The notes under the pieces are model-generated. The model saw only the letters and a program-made list of their open reading frames with translations, was not told the origin of the DNA and did not search any database. The position numbers were made by a program, and so were the translations under genes. Shown piece after piece: positions 1 to 11,305 of a stretch of 64,000 bases of DNA. This DNA comes from Populus alba (taxonomy: Eukaryota; Streptophyta; Magnoliopsida; Malpighiales; Salicaceae): the NCBI RefSeq assembly GCF_005239225.2, contig NC_133300.1:8275875-8339874 (forward strand). The letters are read 5' to 3'. Numbering within the stretch: position 1 is the first letter of the stretch; the number at the start of each line of letters is the position of its first letter.

Positions 1-2
1 CC

Positions 3-3000
3 ATTCTTCAGAACAATAATGCTTTGAAATATAAAGACCCTGGTTGTCCTACAATTTCTTGCTTTATTGGAGAACATAAAATTGAAAGAGCCTTACTTGA
101 TCTTGGAGCTAGTGTGAATTTACTTCCATATTCAGTCTTTCAAAGTCTCAATCTAGGTGAGTTAAAACCAACCTCTGTAACTCTTTTACTTGCCGATAGA
201 TCTGTAAAAGTGCCTAGAGGAATAGTTGAGGATGTGTTAGTACAAGTTGATAAATTCATTTATCCTATGGATTTTGTTGTCTTGGATACACAACTTGTTG
301 AAGCATGTAATTCAATTCCTGTCATTTTAGGACGTCCATTTCTTGCCACTTCTAATGCATTGATTAATTGTAGGAATGAACTAATGAAGCTATCATTTGG
401 AAACATGACATTGGAGATGAATATTTTCAACATTTACAAGCAACCTGGAGATGATAATGATTTACAGGAAGTGGACTTTATTGAAAAATTAGTTCATGAT
501 CAATTTCAAACCACTTCCAGTGAAACTGAGATTGATGAATCTGATGATTTGCAAATGGTCTACTTTCAGAAATCAAAGGCATGCAATTGGAGACCACAAA
601 TTGAAGAATTGCCACCACGATCAATTGAGCCCATACCCTCAAGTGTTCAACCACCAAAACCTGAATTGAAGCCGTTACCATTTAATCTCAAATACTCATT
701 TTTGGGAGAAAATGAAACTTTTCCGGTAATAATCTCTTCCAAACTTAATGCACATCAAGAAGGTAAGTTATTACAAACTCTGAAAATGCACAAAAATGCA
801 TTAGGATGGACCATAACTGACATAAAAGGAATTAGCCCTTTGATTTGCACACACAGGATTTATTTGGAGGAAAATGCTAAACCCTCTAGAGAAATGCAAC
901 GAAGGCTTAATCCTAATATGAAAGAAGTAGTGAAAAATGAAGTCATTAAGCTTCTAGATAATTGAATCATTTATCCTATTTCTGACAGGAAATGGGTAAG
1001 TCCTACCCAAGTTGTACCCAAAAAGTCTGGAGTCACTATGATAACGAATGAGAAAAATAAGTTAATTCCAACTAGGACTGTTACTGGTTGGCGCATGTGC
1101 ATTGACTATAGGAAACTTAATTCAATGACTAGAAAAGATCATTTCCCTTTACCTTTCATGGACCAAATCCTAGAAAGAGTTGCAGGTCATGAATTTTATT
1201 GTTTCCTAGATGGCTATTCAGGTTACAATCAAATTGAAATTGCATTGGAAGATCAAGAGAAGACTACTTTCACATGTCCATTTGGTACTTTTGCATATCG
1301 AAGGATGCCTTTTGGGTTATGTAATGCACCAGCCACATTTCAAAGATGCATGCTTAGCATATTCAGTGATATGGTTGAACGTTTTCTTGAAATTTTTATG
1401 GATGATTTTTCTGTTTTTGGTGATTCATTTGATGATTGTTTGACTAACTTAGAAAAGGTTTTGAGTAGGTGTGAAGAGAAGAATCTTGTATTGAATTGAG
1501 AAAAATGTCACTTTATGGTAACAAACGGCATTGTACTTGGTCACATTGTTTCATCGAAAGGAATTGAGGTTGACAAATCTAAAATCGAGTTAATTGCCAA
1601 CTTACCAACACCAAAATCTGTTAAAGATGTTAGATCATTCTTAGGACATGCTGGTTTTTACAGAAGGTTCATCAAAGATTTTAGTGTAATATCCAAGCCC
1701 TTGAGTAACCTTCTAACAAAGGATAATATTTTTGAATGGACTGAACATTGTGAAGAAGCCTTTGTTAAACTTAAAAACTTGCTTACTTCTGCTCCTGTCA
1801 TTCAACCTCCTGATTGGTCATTACCTTTTGAAATAATGTGTGACACTAGTGATTATGCCGTGGGTGCTGTCTTGGGACAAAGAAAAGATAAGAAACCTTA
1901 TGTGATTTACTATGCAAGTAAAACTTTAAATAGTGCTCAAATGAATTACACCACCACTGAAAAAGAATTACTTGCAGTAGTATTTGCTTGTGATAAATTC
2001 AGATCTTATCTTGTTGGCTCACCTGTTGTTGTTTTTAGTGATCATGCAACATTGAAATATCTTCTTTCTAAGAATGATTCTAAGGCTAGATTGGTGCGGT
2101 GGATTTTGTTACTTCAAGAATTTGATATCACAATCAAAGACAAGAAAGGCACCGAAAATGTTGTTGCAGATCATTTGTCAAGATTGACAACAGATTCGAA
2201 ATCTGACATCACACCAATCAATGACTACTTTCCCGATGAATCTTTATTTTTCGTTTCTACGATGCCTTGGTTTGCTAATATTGTTAATTTTCTTGTTTCA
2301 GGACAATTGCCAGCTCATTGGAGTACCCAAGACAAAAGAAAGTTCTTGAACGAAGTGAAGAACTTTTATTGGGATGACCCTTATTTATTCAAATATTGTC
2401 CTGATCAAATATTTCGAAGATGCATTCCTGACAATGAGGTAAGTAGTGTCATTAAATTTTGTCATTCTGAGGCATGTGGGGGTCATTTCTCATCAAGAAA
2501 GACAACTGCAAAAATCTTACAAAGTGAATTTTATTGGCCCACCATGTTCAAAGACTCACATGCATTCTGCAAGACTTGTGAAAATTGTCAAAAATTGGGA
2601 TCTATTTCAAAACGTCACATGATGCCTTTAAATCCTATTCTTGTCATTGAGATCTTTGACTGTTGGGGTATAGATTTCATGGGTCCATTTCCTCCATCAT
2701 TTGGTTTCGTGTACATATTAGTCGCAGTAGATTATGTTTCAAAATGGATAGAGGCAATTCCAAGTTGAAACAATGATCACAAAACAGTGATAAAGTTTTT
2801 GAAAGACAATATTTTGAGTCGATTTGGAATTCCTCGAGCCATAATAAGTGATGGTGGAACACATTTCTGCAACAAGTCATTTGCTTCTTTAATGAAGAAA
2901 TATGGAATCACACACAAAGTTGCCACCCCTTATCACCCTCAGACAAGTGGACAAGTAGAGCTTGCTAATAGGGAGATCAAACAGATCTTGGAGAAAACGG

Positions 3001-3560
3001 TGAACCCTAATCGGAAAGACTGGTCTTTAAGACTTAATGATGCACTTTGGGCTTATCGAACTGCATATAAAACATCATTAGGTATGTCACCTTATAGACT
3101 AGTCTATGGAAAACCTTGTCACTTGCCTGTGGAAATTGAACATAAAGCTTATTGGGCTATTAAAGCTTTCAATTCAAACATTGATGATGCTAGTCAGCTG
3201 CGAAAATTGCAAATAAATGAGCTTGAGGAAATTAGAAATGATGCATATGACAATTCAAGAATTCATAAAGCAAGAATCAAAGAGTTTCATGACAAGAAAA
3301 TACTGAGAAAAACATTCAATGTTGGTCAAAAAGTCTTGCTTTATAATTCTCGACTCCATTTATTTCTTGGAAAACTAAGATCAAGATGGAGCGGTCCTTT
3401 TATTGTGAAACATGTGTATCCATATGGGGCCTGTGATATCGAGAATCCAAAGAATGACAATGTTTTCAAGGTAAATGGGCATCGGTTGAAAGTTTATTTT
3501 GATAATTTTTCAGTTGAAAATGACTCTACTGAATTGAGTGATCCTGTATATAAAGATTGA
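3..3560 (+). pseudogene. gypsy pol polyprotein (protease-RT-RNase H-integrase), broken by three in-frame stops
   Basis: A single reading frame enters from outside the window and runs to the TGA at 3558-3560. It is interrupted by TGA at 963-965, 1497-1499 and 2766-2768, with no frameshift between the pieces. Domains in order: retropepsin (DLGASVNLLP, near 103-132), reverse transcriptase (about 975-1500, with FMDD of the active site near 1395), RNase H (about 1840-2190, with TTEKELLAV), integrase zinc finger (HSEACGGHF ... CKTCENCQ, 2460-2595), integrase core (GIDFMGP near 2670, SDGGTHF near 2850, VELANRE near 2955) and a C-terminal chromatin-facing tail. Proteins of this kind copy and insert the element; this copy cannot make a full polyprotein without readthrough. 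Family identity is firm; activity is very unlikely. Confidence 0.93.
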
Positions 3561-3769
3561 TTCTTTTTCTCACATTGTTTTGTGTTTGTTTTGGTGTATC
3601 TTTTGTTTTGCTAGTTTCTCTCACCCCGGTCAAATGGCGGATAACGGTACTCCGTGACTCTTAAGTCGGTTCTTTCAGTTTCCCATGATAACTGATATCT
3701 GTGTATATAATTGTGCAATCTCTGCTCTTTCTTCTTTCTTTGAATCTCCCATCCAATTCTCATTTGAAG
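3561..3769 (+). other. spacer between pol and the 182-residue ORF
   Basis: No coding signal is visible. It holds a pyrimidine-rich stretch and a short GTATATAA motif near 3702 that could be a weak TATA element, but nothing confirms this. Confidence 0.4.
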
Positions 3770-4318
3770 ATGGACACCACTCTTGAAAAATTGAAAAAGT
3801 ATTTTCCCGCTCTGCCTCAGAATGCGATTACAAAAATTTACCGTGCTAGGTGTGAAAGATTGAGGTTGTTAATGAACCATGGAATTCCTGAAGATATTCG
3901 TTGGCTGATTGAAGCAAAGGTTCGATTATCAGGTGAGTCCTCCAATTCTTTCATTTCACACATGCCTGGAACAGGTAAAAGCACTTTTGTAAAGAAACGT
4001 CGTGCAAAACGACTGAAAGTCTGTCACAGATGTGCCAGATGGACTTGTAATGCGACATGTCGTTCTTTAGGAATGATATCTGTAAACCGTGAAGATAAAA
4101 TACAATTCATTAAGGATGGCCTGAGTAAGGGGTCTTTAGATAATCTTTTATTGACCCTTGAGACGCATCCTAGTGGAGATGTGCATCGTGTAATTCATGA
4201 TTTATGGCCACAATTCCATAAAGAACATGATCGACTTAGTCTTGGGAATCTGACTAAAAAAGACCCTGTTTGCCAGTTTTTAAGAAAACTGGATGGGAAG
4301 CCTATCCCCGACCCATAG
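3770..4318 (+). CDS. unrecognised 182-residue protein carried by the gypsy element
   Basis: An intact ORF on the element strand, starting at the ATG at 3770 (the frame is open further upstream but without another ATG) and ending at TAG 4316-4318. The product is basic. A cysteine cluster, CHRCARWTCNATC (C-x2-C-x4-C-x3-C), sits about residues 84-96 and looks like a small zinc-binding site. A run of basic residues (KKRRAKRLK) stands just before it and could serve nuclear import or nucleic-acid binding. PGTGKST resembles part of a P-loop but lacks the first glycine, so I do not read it as an ATPase. It lies 209 bases after pol and about 240 bases before the LOG-like gene, the position of additional ORFs in Tat/Athila elements. 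It is the only undamaged gene of this element in the window. Function unknown. Confidence 0.6.
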   Translation: MDTTLEKLKKYFPALPQNAITKIYRARCERLRLLMNHGIPEDIRWLIEAKVRLSGESSNSFISHMPGTGKSTFVKKRRAKRLKVCHRCARWTCNATCRSLGMISVNREDKIQFIKDGLSKGSLDNLLLTLETHPSGDVHRVIHDLWPQFHKEHDRLSLGNLTKKDPVCQFLRKLDGKPIPDP

Positions 4319-4484
4319 AGGGCATTTAAGCCGTTCTTGGACGTAAAACCAAGGGAAGATGTGAGCCACAATCACAACTACCTGTACATACATGCTTTGT
4401 CAAAATAAATAAATACAGAGAGATAGTGTGAGACTACAGCTGGCCTACATGTAGGTGGTATGATTGCATTTTCACTTTTTCATC

Positions 4485-4490
4485 TATAAA
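4485..4490 (+). promoter_or_regulatory. TATA box candidate for the LOG-like gene
   Basis: CTATAAATTC lies 67-72 bases before the LOG-like ATG, followed by a pyrimidine-rich leader typical of plant start regions. If used, transcription would start near 4515-4520. AT-rich DNA makes chance matches common. Confidence 0.35.
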
Positions 4491-4556
4491 TTCTTCTCTT
4501 CCTTCCCTTCATTTCTACTCATCCCATACATTCATCAAATATAGAAGTGTGTAGAA

Positions 4557-5210
4557 ATGGAAGGTTCCTCAATTCATCACATAAAAAATATTTGTGTTTT
4601 CGGTGGATCCAGTCCTGGGAAAGAAAAAGAGTTTTTAGAATCAGCAAATCATCTTGGTCAGGTACTAGCTGAGAGAAAGATTCATTTAGTGTATGGGGGA
4701 GGCAGCCTTGGGTTAATGGGAGGTGTTTCAATGGCTGCATTTTTAGGAGGCAGTCAAGTTTTGGGGGTTGTCCCCAAAGCTTTAGCAAATGGGGACATCA
4801 TTGGAAAAACAATTGGAGAGGAACTATAGGTCCCAACAATGTCTGACCGACTGAATACCATGTTTAACCATGTTGATGCCTTCATTGCCTTACCAGGTGG
4901 TCTGGGCACATTGGAAGAGATCTTTCATATTTCATCTTGGGCCCAACTGCACATTCACCATAAACCTATAGGTTTGTTAAATGTTAATGGTTTTTATGAT
5001 AAGTTGCTATCTTTCCTTGATCAAGCTGTGGAACAGGAATTTCTAACATCTTCGGCACGACAAATCATAATCTCTACTGCTACTGCTGAACAATTGATTG
5101 ACCAACTACAATCTTTCATCCCTGTCATTGATCCTTGCATGAGTCGCCTAGATTGGTCAGCTAAGGAAAGCCGTAAAAAGCTTAGATTAGATTTGAGCCT
5201 TCATCTGTGA
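4557..5210 (+). pseudogene. LOG-like cytokinin riboside 5'-monophosphate phosphoribohydrolase, intronless, one internal stop
   Basis: LOG enzymes release active cytokinin bases from their nucleotides in one step in the cytosol. The frame starts at ATG 4557 and reads to TGA 5208-5210, broken only by TAG at 4827-4829; both halves are in the same frame. Seen: the nucleotide-binding start FGGSSPGKE, the loop YGGGSLGLMG (near residue 45) and the catalytic motif PGGLGTLEE (near residue 113), with the arginine of the usual MxxRK segment kept but the lysine replaced. Length, 217 codons, matches the family. Plant LOG genes normally contain several introns; none is present here, which suggests capture of a spliced RNA. 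The gene lies inside a gypsy element between pol and the LTR. Identity is firm; activity is doubtful because of the stop. Confidence 0.88.
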
Positions 5211-6466
5211 AACCTTGTGTCTTTTGTGTTATTAATAGCATATTATTTTGTTTTGTTACTTCTTATATTTGTTTAAGTGTGTTTCAGGTTTGTCATTGTT
5301 TGTTGTTTCAGGTGATGTCTTCTATACTCTATCTTTCTACCTTAGGACATTGAGGACAATGTCTCGTTTTGGTTGGGGGGAGAGGGTAGTAGTTTAAAAA
5401 AAAAAAAAAAAAACTAACCAACTAACTGTTGTTGTTTTTAAAAAACCATTTGGCAAAACTGTTATTACTAGGATGGCAGAGTAAAGAGGAATTATTCTTG
5501 AGACGCATCGTAGTAAAAATTTTCTAATGGTTATTTGCAATATTCATAACAAGGCCTATTAGAATACTTCTTGAAATATTCAGGTTTACAAACTCTCGCA
5601 TTGTTATCACTTGATTCTGCTCATATACTCATTTAACAAGTATTATTAAACCTTCATTTTCACACACACACTTTAACATATGATTATGGGTTGCACATTG
5701 GATTATTACATTATTTATGTTCTTTTGTTAAAGGTAACAACTAAGGGAAAGGGATAGTATATAATTTGCAAAAAAAAAAAATGATAATATTGATGATAAT
5801 AAAAACGTAGATAAGTTTGGTTTCGTAGCCTCCCTAACCTAAGCAATTAAGCCCGAAGGGGTGTTTTAACACCTAATACCCTAAAAGTCAACTGACTTGG
5901 GAGCTATTGGCCCAAAGCTTGTTACATGGGTTAAGGAGAAAAGCTTAAGGGAATCAAACATTGCACTATCTACGTATCAGTATCTGCAACCCGAGTTGTT
6001 AAGCTCGTAGGGGTGTCTCAACACCTAATGCCCTAAGACCAACTGGTCTGGGAGTCATTAGCCTAAAACTCGTTACATGGGTTAAAGATACATTATGTTT
6101 TAAGTTGTATGTGTATATAAATAAAATTAAAAAAAAAAGAGAAAAAAAAGAAGAAAAAAAAAAAGAGTAATAATAATAATAATCCCAACCCAAGGAAGTT
6201 CACCTTAAACATTTGAACATAATATTGTTTTCTTCCAACAAAAGCCCCATCATCTATGTTTTCATATATTGAGCACATAAAAAGAAGGTTTATTAATATC
6301 TTGTTTAAGAAGTATGAAGCAGTAATATAAATTTAGTGAGAGTTTGTTTATCTGGATAGATTAATAGAAGTTGAATGATGAATGCCTTGCTTTGTGATAC
6401 TTGCAAATTGTTTCTCTATTTTAACGCTTTAGATTACTAGGGACTAGTAATAAGCTGGTTGGGGGG
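5211..6466 (+). other. untranslated region of the gypsy element up to the polypurine tract
   Basis: No ORF of note. It holds a GACAATG...TTGGGGGGAG block (about 5350-5390), poly-A runs, a diverged direct repeat (separate entry), an AT microsatellite-like stretch at 6130-6185 and the polypurine tract GGTTGGGGGG at 6457-6466, the usual plus-strand primer site next to an LTR. Confidence 0.6.
5844..6092 (+). repeat. two diverged direct repeats with internal dyads
   Basis: The segment AAGCCCGAAGGGGTGTTTTA at 5849 recurs as AAGCTCGTAGGGGTGTCTCA at 6001, a spacing of 152 bases; similarity runs on for about 90 bases to GTTACATGGGTTAA in both copies. Each copy contains two small inverted repeats, around GGTGTTTTAACACC and AGTCAACTGACT in the first copy, so the RNA could fold into paired stems. 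Confidence 0.75.
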
Positions 6467-7900
6467 TGTGATTAGTACTTAAAAGTGCATGTTTATCAAG
6501 GTTTTATATCATCATTTTGCACTTGAAGTATCAATAACTCCTTAACTAAAGCATGTTTTATAATAACAAGTTTGATACTATAAGATACCTTAATTTATGG
6601 TAAATGCTCATCTTAAATGCAGGCCTATCACATAAATAAAAGGATTGATTGATGAGTTTAAGTATTGAAAGTGAAAGGACAAAGAGATGGCCAAACTTAG
6701 AAAAGAGATGGCGGTGCAGTCCAAACCGGAACATTGCTCGGTAATTGGATCATATCTGGAGCTCTAGATCTCGGATTTAGGTCCATTTTATATGGATGAA
6801 AAGGTAAGATAAAGGCCTACAACTTTTATGGGAAGCCCAAGATTTAAAAAGGCCATTTTGAAGTCCAAACTGAAGGAACAACGAAGAAGTCCGAAGCTGT
6901 CCTGCAGCCCAGACACTATTTAGTGTTCAGCCCATATCTTGAGTTCTAGAAGTCCAAATGACCTCATCTTTTTTTTTTTGGAAAGCTAAGACAATTTCCT
7001 AGAACATTCCTGAGGATTCTGGGCAAATTATGATGTTAGCAATGACGTCTTGTTCAGACAAGAAGATAAGGATTGTCACCAAGTCAAGATGTGGCCACCC
7101 ACTCATCAATTAATTAACAAACCAATAGTTCCAAATTTTGGCCTATAAAAGGAGGCACTTACCATGTATTGAGACATCTTGGTTTGCAGATCAAGATCAT
7201 GCTCTTGCTTTCTCTCTTTGTATTGCTTATGTTTTGCTTTTATTAATATCAAGTTTATGCACTTCATTTCCTTTCCTTTACTTAGTTAACTTCTTTCTCA
7301 TTTATGTTCTTATCTTGTTCATCTATGTTTCTTTCTTTCATTATGTTTAGCTAAGTTAATTATGTCAAGGTGAAAAGGGTACACTAATGGTGTAAGAATA
7401 AGTATAATATAAACTTAACATGGACCTTAACGTTAGATACTAACATGTTTTATATTTGTTATCTTGTTCACTTTTAATACTTTGCTTGTTAAATGGTTAA
7501 TCTAGATTTATGTTGTATAACACTTGGTACAACAAATACTTGGTACTTTCATAGCCTATACTGTATGGTATAACCGACACCTGAGCTATGAAAGGAACTT
7601 GATTTGTTGTTAACATAAGTTATAATCATGAATGCCTGCCAACATTTACAAGTATTATCTTTATTCGAATAAGATAACTAATGTAATCATGTTAACAATT
7701 TATAATCTGATTGGAACCTCCTTTATGTGTGGTTTCCAATTGAGTAATAAGAGTTTATACTATACTTGTTTGAAGTACCATTAGTGGATCCTCTAACCTT
7801 GACATTTATTTTTATCGTTGTTTAATCCTTACATTAATCTTTCAACTCAAAGTTCTCATTAATTTCTTCCTTCTCTTCTTTATTATTGTTGTTGTTATTG

Positions 7901-7938
<38 letters not shown>

Positions 7939-8209
7939 CTGTTCATAAACTCAGTATATAGGCTGGAAACCTGTGACCCGATCTTTTAGATCATTCTCAG
8001 GTATAACAACGCCATGTACTGAGTATTATTATTATTATTACTATTACTAGTACTACTATTGTTATTATTATTGTTATTGTTATTGTTGTGTTGTTATTTA
8101 TAATTTATACAATTAACCTCTCTGTGGTTCGACCCCGGTCTTACCGGGTTATTTATTACTTCGACACTCCTGCACTTGGGAAAAGACATCAAGCTTTTGG
8201 TCGTGTCAT
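6467..8209 (+). repeat. 3' LTR of the gypsy element
   Basis: Starts TGTGATTAGTACTT directly after the polypurine tract. It contains a promoter-like TATAAAA at 7144-7150 (CCTATAAAAGGAGG), so transcription in a paired LTR would start near 7175. Further right are TTA microsatellites (7905-7940 and 8030-8090) and the block GGTTCGACCCCGGTCTTACC common near the end of plant gypsy LTRs. The end is CA at about 8209, or possibly about 8190. The partner LTR is outside the window, so age and exact limits cannot be judged. Confidence 0.7.
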
Positions 8210-9135
8210 TGCCAAATAAAATTTAGAGAGAAAACATGAAAAATCTCATTCTTTCTTTTTGTAAATTACCTTCGTATTCTTTCCAATTTCCACATTGTAA
8301 CCCAATTCATTTCATCATTCAAAACGATATATATAATTTATTTTACCAAAATTTAAATTAAAGGAAAACATAAAAAAAATTTCATGATCTATTCACTCTT
8401 TAACATTAATATCATTTTTTCCCTATATAATCTCATCATCTTATCCAAATTCTTAAATTTTATTTTTCTTATTATTATTTTTCCAAAAAATCCCTTCTTC
8501 AAGAACACCTTAAAATTTGCTTCAATTACCATTATTTCTTACTTTCTCTACTCACTTAAATAATCTGAACACAATTTCACAATCAATTGTACTTTTTTCT
8601 AAAATTTATCATGAACCTTAATTCTTCATTTCACAAAGTTCAATCAATTTAAAACATAAATTCTTCAAGAATCTTATTTAAAGTGTGAGGGCACCTTACC
8701 AAGCAATAGCCAAAGCTTTAACACTTTTAAATTGAGAAATTTTCCTTGCTTGAATTTGTTTTTCCTCTCTTAGAAAAAAGCAAGTTTTGTTCTTTTTTTT
8801 TTTTTGTTTCCTCCCTGCACACACTCACTAGCTCTCGTGTGTATATATATATAATTTTTTTTAAAATACCTTTTATATCCCTCAATAGTAACTTTAATGA
8901 TTCTTGGGTAAAATTTCCTGAATCCTAATACCTGTTTATACCAAATTTTACCCGGGTTATATCAAATTTCACTAAATTACTCGTTGGTACTTTCAGTTTC
9001 ATGAAATTCACTTCCATAAAAATTTTATTCACATTTTCGTGTTTATTTATTTATATATTTTAACACCAGAACAAAACATTTTAATTCATATTCTCGAATA
9101 TATCATCATTTTTATAATTTAATTTATCACTTTCT

Positions 9136-9167
<32 letters not shown>

Positions 9168-10889
9168 GTAATCTTGACTTTTATTAATATCAATAACATT
9201 ACCCAGGGTTTTACAGAATTGAAAGCTAAGGATTGAAGTGAAAATCTTAAGTAACATGGGGGTGAGTTGAAAGTTTCATTAAAACATTTATTTTAATCCT
9301 TTATATTTTTTAAATATTAAATGACTAGTCCCTTGAATTTGAAGACAATAAATTTTGGTATCTGACTTTAATTTTTTTTTTCAGTCCTTTTTTTTGTTGG
9401 GAAAAGAGAGAGAGAGCCGTTGGATTCTGGCTTAGAAAGAGAAAATGGTTGTTGGGGAAGATTCTGGACACCTAAATAGTTGATTTTTGTGTTAAAAGGT
9501 TCCATATAATGAGGGGGGGATTACAATTAGGTGTTTGTTTACCTTAAAAACACCTAAAATAATAGATCTAAGCTTATGAAGAATTCTTGTTTATTGGCTT
9601 TTTGGTGGTTAGTGATAGGTTCAGCAAGGTTTCTAAAGTGTTTTGAGTAAAAAATAGATTGAAAATAAGATTTTGGGTAAAAAAAAAAAAAAGGATCCTA
9701 TTTTTTCCAGCCACTACAGTGGCCACATTCTGGGTTTTGCAGGCGATGCGTCTTTTTTTTTTTTTGAAATATTTGGGGTACCCCATTAAACTTTAAAAAG
9801 AATATAAAGGCTCGCGCACATATCATTTCTTTATTAGCCTAGGCGCTGGGCCTAGATTGCTAGGCCCAATAACGTCTGGCCTGATTTTTTTTTATTTTTA
9901 GTTTTTTTTTTAAAGTAATACATTATTTGTGTATATTTTTTCAAATAAATTTTGGGTTTATGTATTAATATTAAAAATAGTATTATTTGTGTTATAAGTA
10001 TTATAGAGCACAGAGGGGTTCCTCTACTATACTTTTTTGTCAAGAATTGTGGCTAGGGGTATTACCTCATTTACCAAGAGCTATTGGGTCTGTTTTGATA
10101 GCTAGACCCACTGATCTTGGATCTGACTGGGCAGCTGGACCCAATATCTTTGGGTCAAGTTGTGCAGCCATACCCAAGGATATTATTAATTGTATGATAA
10201 ATATTTTTAATTTTATTATTATTAATATAAAAAATATTATTATTTGTATTATAAATATTATTTTTTACTATAATTAAAAGTTTTAATATAAAAAATAGTA
10301 TTATTTTGTGTTATAAATAATAATAATATTATTAATAAATTTGAAAAAAAATATTATTAATATTGAAAAACAATCATAGATTTGATTTGAAGTGTAAAAT
10401 TATTATTATGATCATCATTATTATTATTAATAAATTATATAAAAAATATTATTATTATTAAAAAATAATATTTTTTAATAAATAAATTAAATATTATTAT
10501 TAAGTTTCACATTACGGTCAAACTGAATACTTTTGAACCCAACGGATGACCTCACCATTAGCCTGCTAAAATGAGAGAGAGATAAGAAGGCATCACTTTT
10601 TGCCCCACAAGCGTGTCCTCCAGAAGTGGGCGACGTTTTCATTGACCACGATTCTAGTTCATCGTCGATGATCGAGCGACAGGCCAAGCAAGATTCTAAA
10701 AGGTGGCTCCTTCCCTCGCTAAAGGGCAGCACTTTATCATGACCCTTGATTCCTACACTAGCTAGGATCTATTCTCACATCCATCATGTCACCCTCTGTC
10801 CTCCAAGGCAGGAGGACATGTTGTGTCCCTTTGAACAGCCGCGGGCCTACAGGAAAAAAACATCCAGTTGGCCATCACCCTTATCATCT
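8210..10889. other. AT-rich intergenic DNA, no gene recognised
   Basis: Contains long T tracts (near 9140-9168), many ATT/TTA microsatellite-like runs (10190-10500) and a perfect 9-bp inverted repeat TGGGCCTAG/CTAGGCCCA at 9847-9868. The segment 10070-10175 repeats GGGTC/GACCC motifs in inverted pairs and resembles a retrotransposon LTR scrap. The less AT-rich block 10500-10890 is open for short stretches on both strands, but I recognise no protein in it. Confidence 0.5.
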
Positions 10890-10910
10890 AAAAGAATTCC
10901 ATGTACGCAC

Positions 10911-11101
10911 TTGAGGTCTTGGCCTAATAGTTGAAGGAACTTGTTTCCTTACTCTGCATCTTGGGCTCAAATCTCATTGTGCACGTCTGTCACCCCCGCG
11001 GTGCCTTACATGCTTACTGGGCTTGCAGGATGTTCAGTGAGGCGTAGGATTAGTCGTGGTAAGCGCAAGCTGACCCGGATACCCACGTAAATAAATAAAA
11101 A
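10911..11101 (+). mobile_element. tRNA-derived SINE, copy 1
   Basis: About 190 bases, clearly similar along its length to the copy at 13064-13252. It has a box A-like TGGCCTAATAGTTG at 10920-10933, a box B-like GGGCTCAAATC at 10963-10973 (spacing normal for RNA polymerase III), a CGGTGCCTTACATGC body and an A-rich tail. An imperfect target duplication is possible: AAAAGAATTCCATGTACGCA at 10890-10909 against AAAAGAATTTTATGGGCAC at 11102-11120. Small non-coding retroposon moved by LINE enzymes. Confidence 0.8.
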
Positions 11102-11120
11102 AAAAGAATTTTATGGGCAC

Positions 11121-11305
11121 ATCATTATTTTTATATTTTAAAAATATTTTTATATTTTAAATTAATATATTTTTAGTGTTTTTAATTCATTTTGATGCCT
11201 GATATTAAAAATAATTTTTTTTAAAATAAAAAAAATATTATCTTAATATATTTCTAAGTTTATTTTTTTTTTCAAAAATAATCATCGTTACAAACAGGAC
11301 CTAAT
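11121..11305 (+). repeat. AT-rich dispersed repeat (MITE-like), copy 1
   Basis: Core TTTTGATGCCTGATATTAAA near 11192, followed by an A/T-rich arm and ending ACAAACAGGACC. The same sequence order recurs at 35885-36075 (plus) and, reversed, at 52240-52460. No coding capacity. The type of element is inferred only from size, base composition and recurrence. Confidence 0.5.

Larger units (their letters stand above)
1..8209 (+). mobile_element. 3' part of a Ty3/gypsy (Athila/Tat-type) retrotransposon with two extra genes
   Basis: Seen in order on the plus strand: a retropepsin-reverse transcriptase-RNase H-integrase frame, a 182-residue ORF, a LOG-like gene, a long untranslated stretch, a G-rich polypurine tract at 6457-6466, and a long LTR with its own TATA box. 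The 5' LTR, gag and start of pol lie left of the window. Protease before RT and integrase last is the Ty3/gypsy order. The GACAATG...TTGGGGGGAG boundary after the last gene (about 5350-5390) and the 1.7 kb LTR resemble plant Athila/Tat elements from general knowledge. The LTR 3' limit is uncertain: CA ends at about 8190 and 8209 are both possible, and no target duplication can be checked without the left end. Confidence 0.85.

Noticed and set aside
3970..3995. P-loop-like PGTGKST in the 182-residue ORF
   Set aside because: The first glycine of GxxxxGK(S/T) is missing and no Walker B or other ATPase motif follows.
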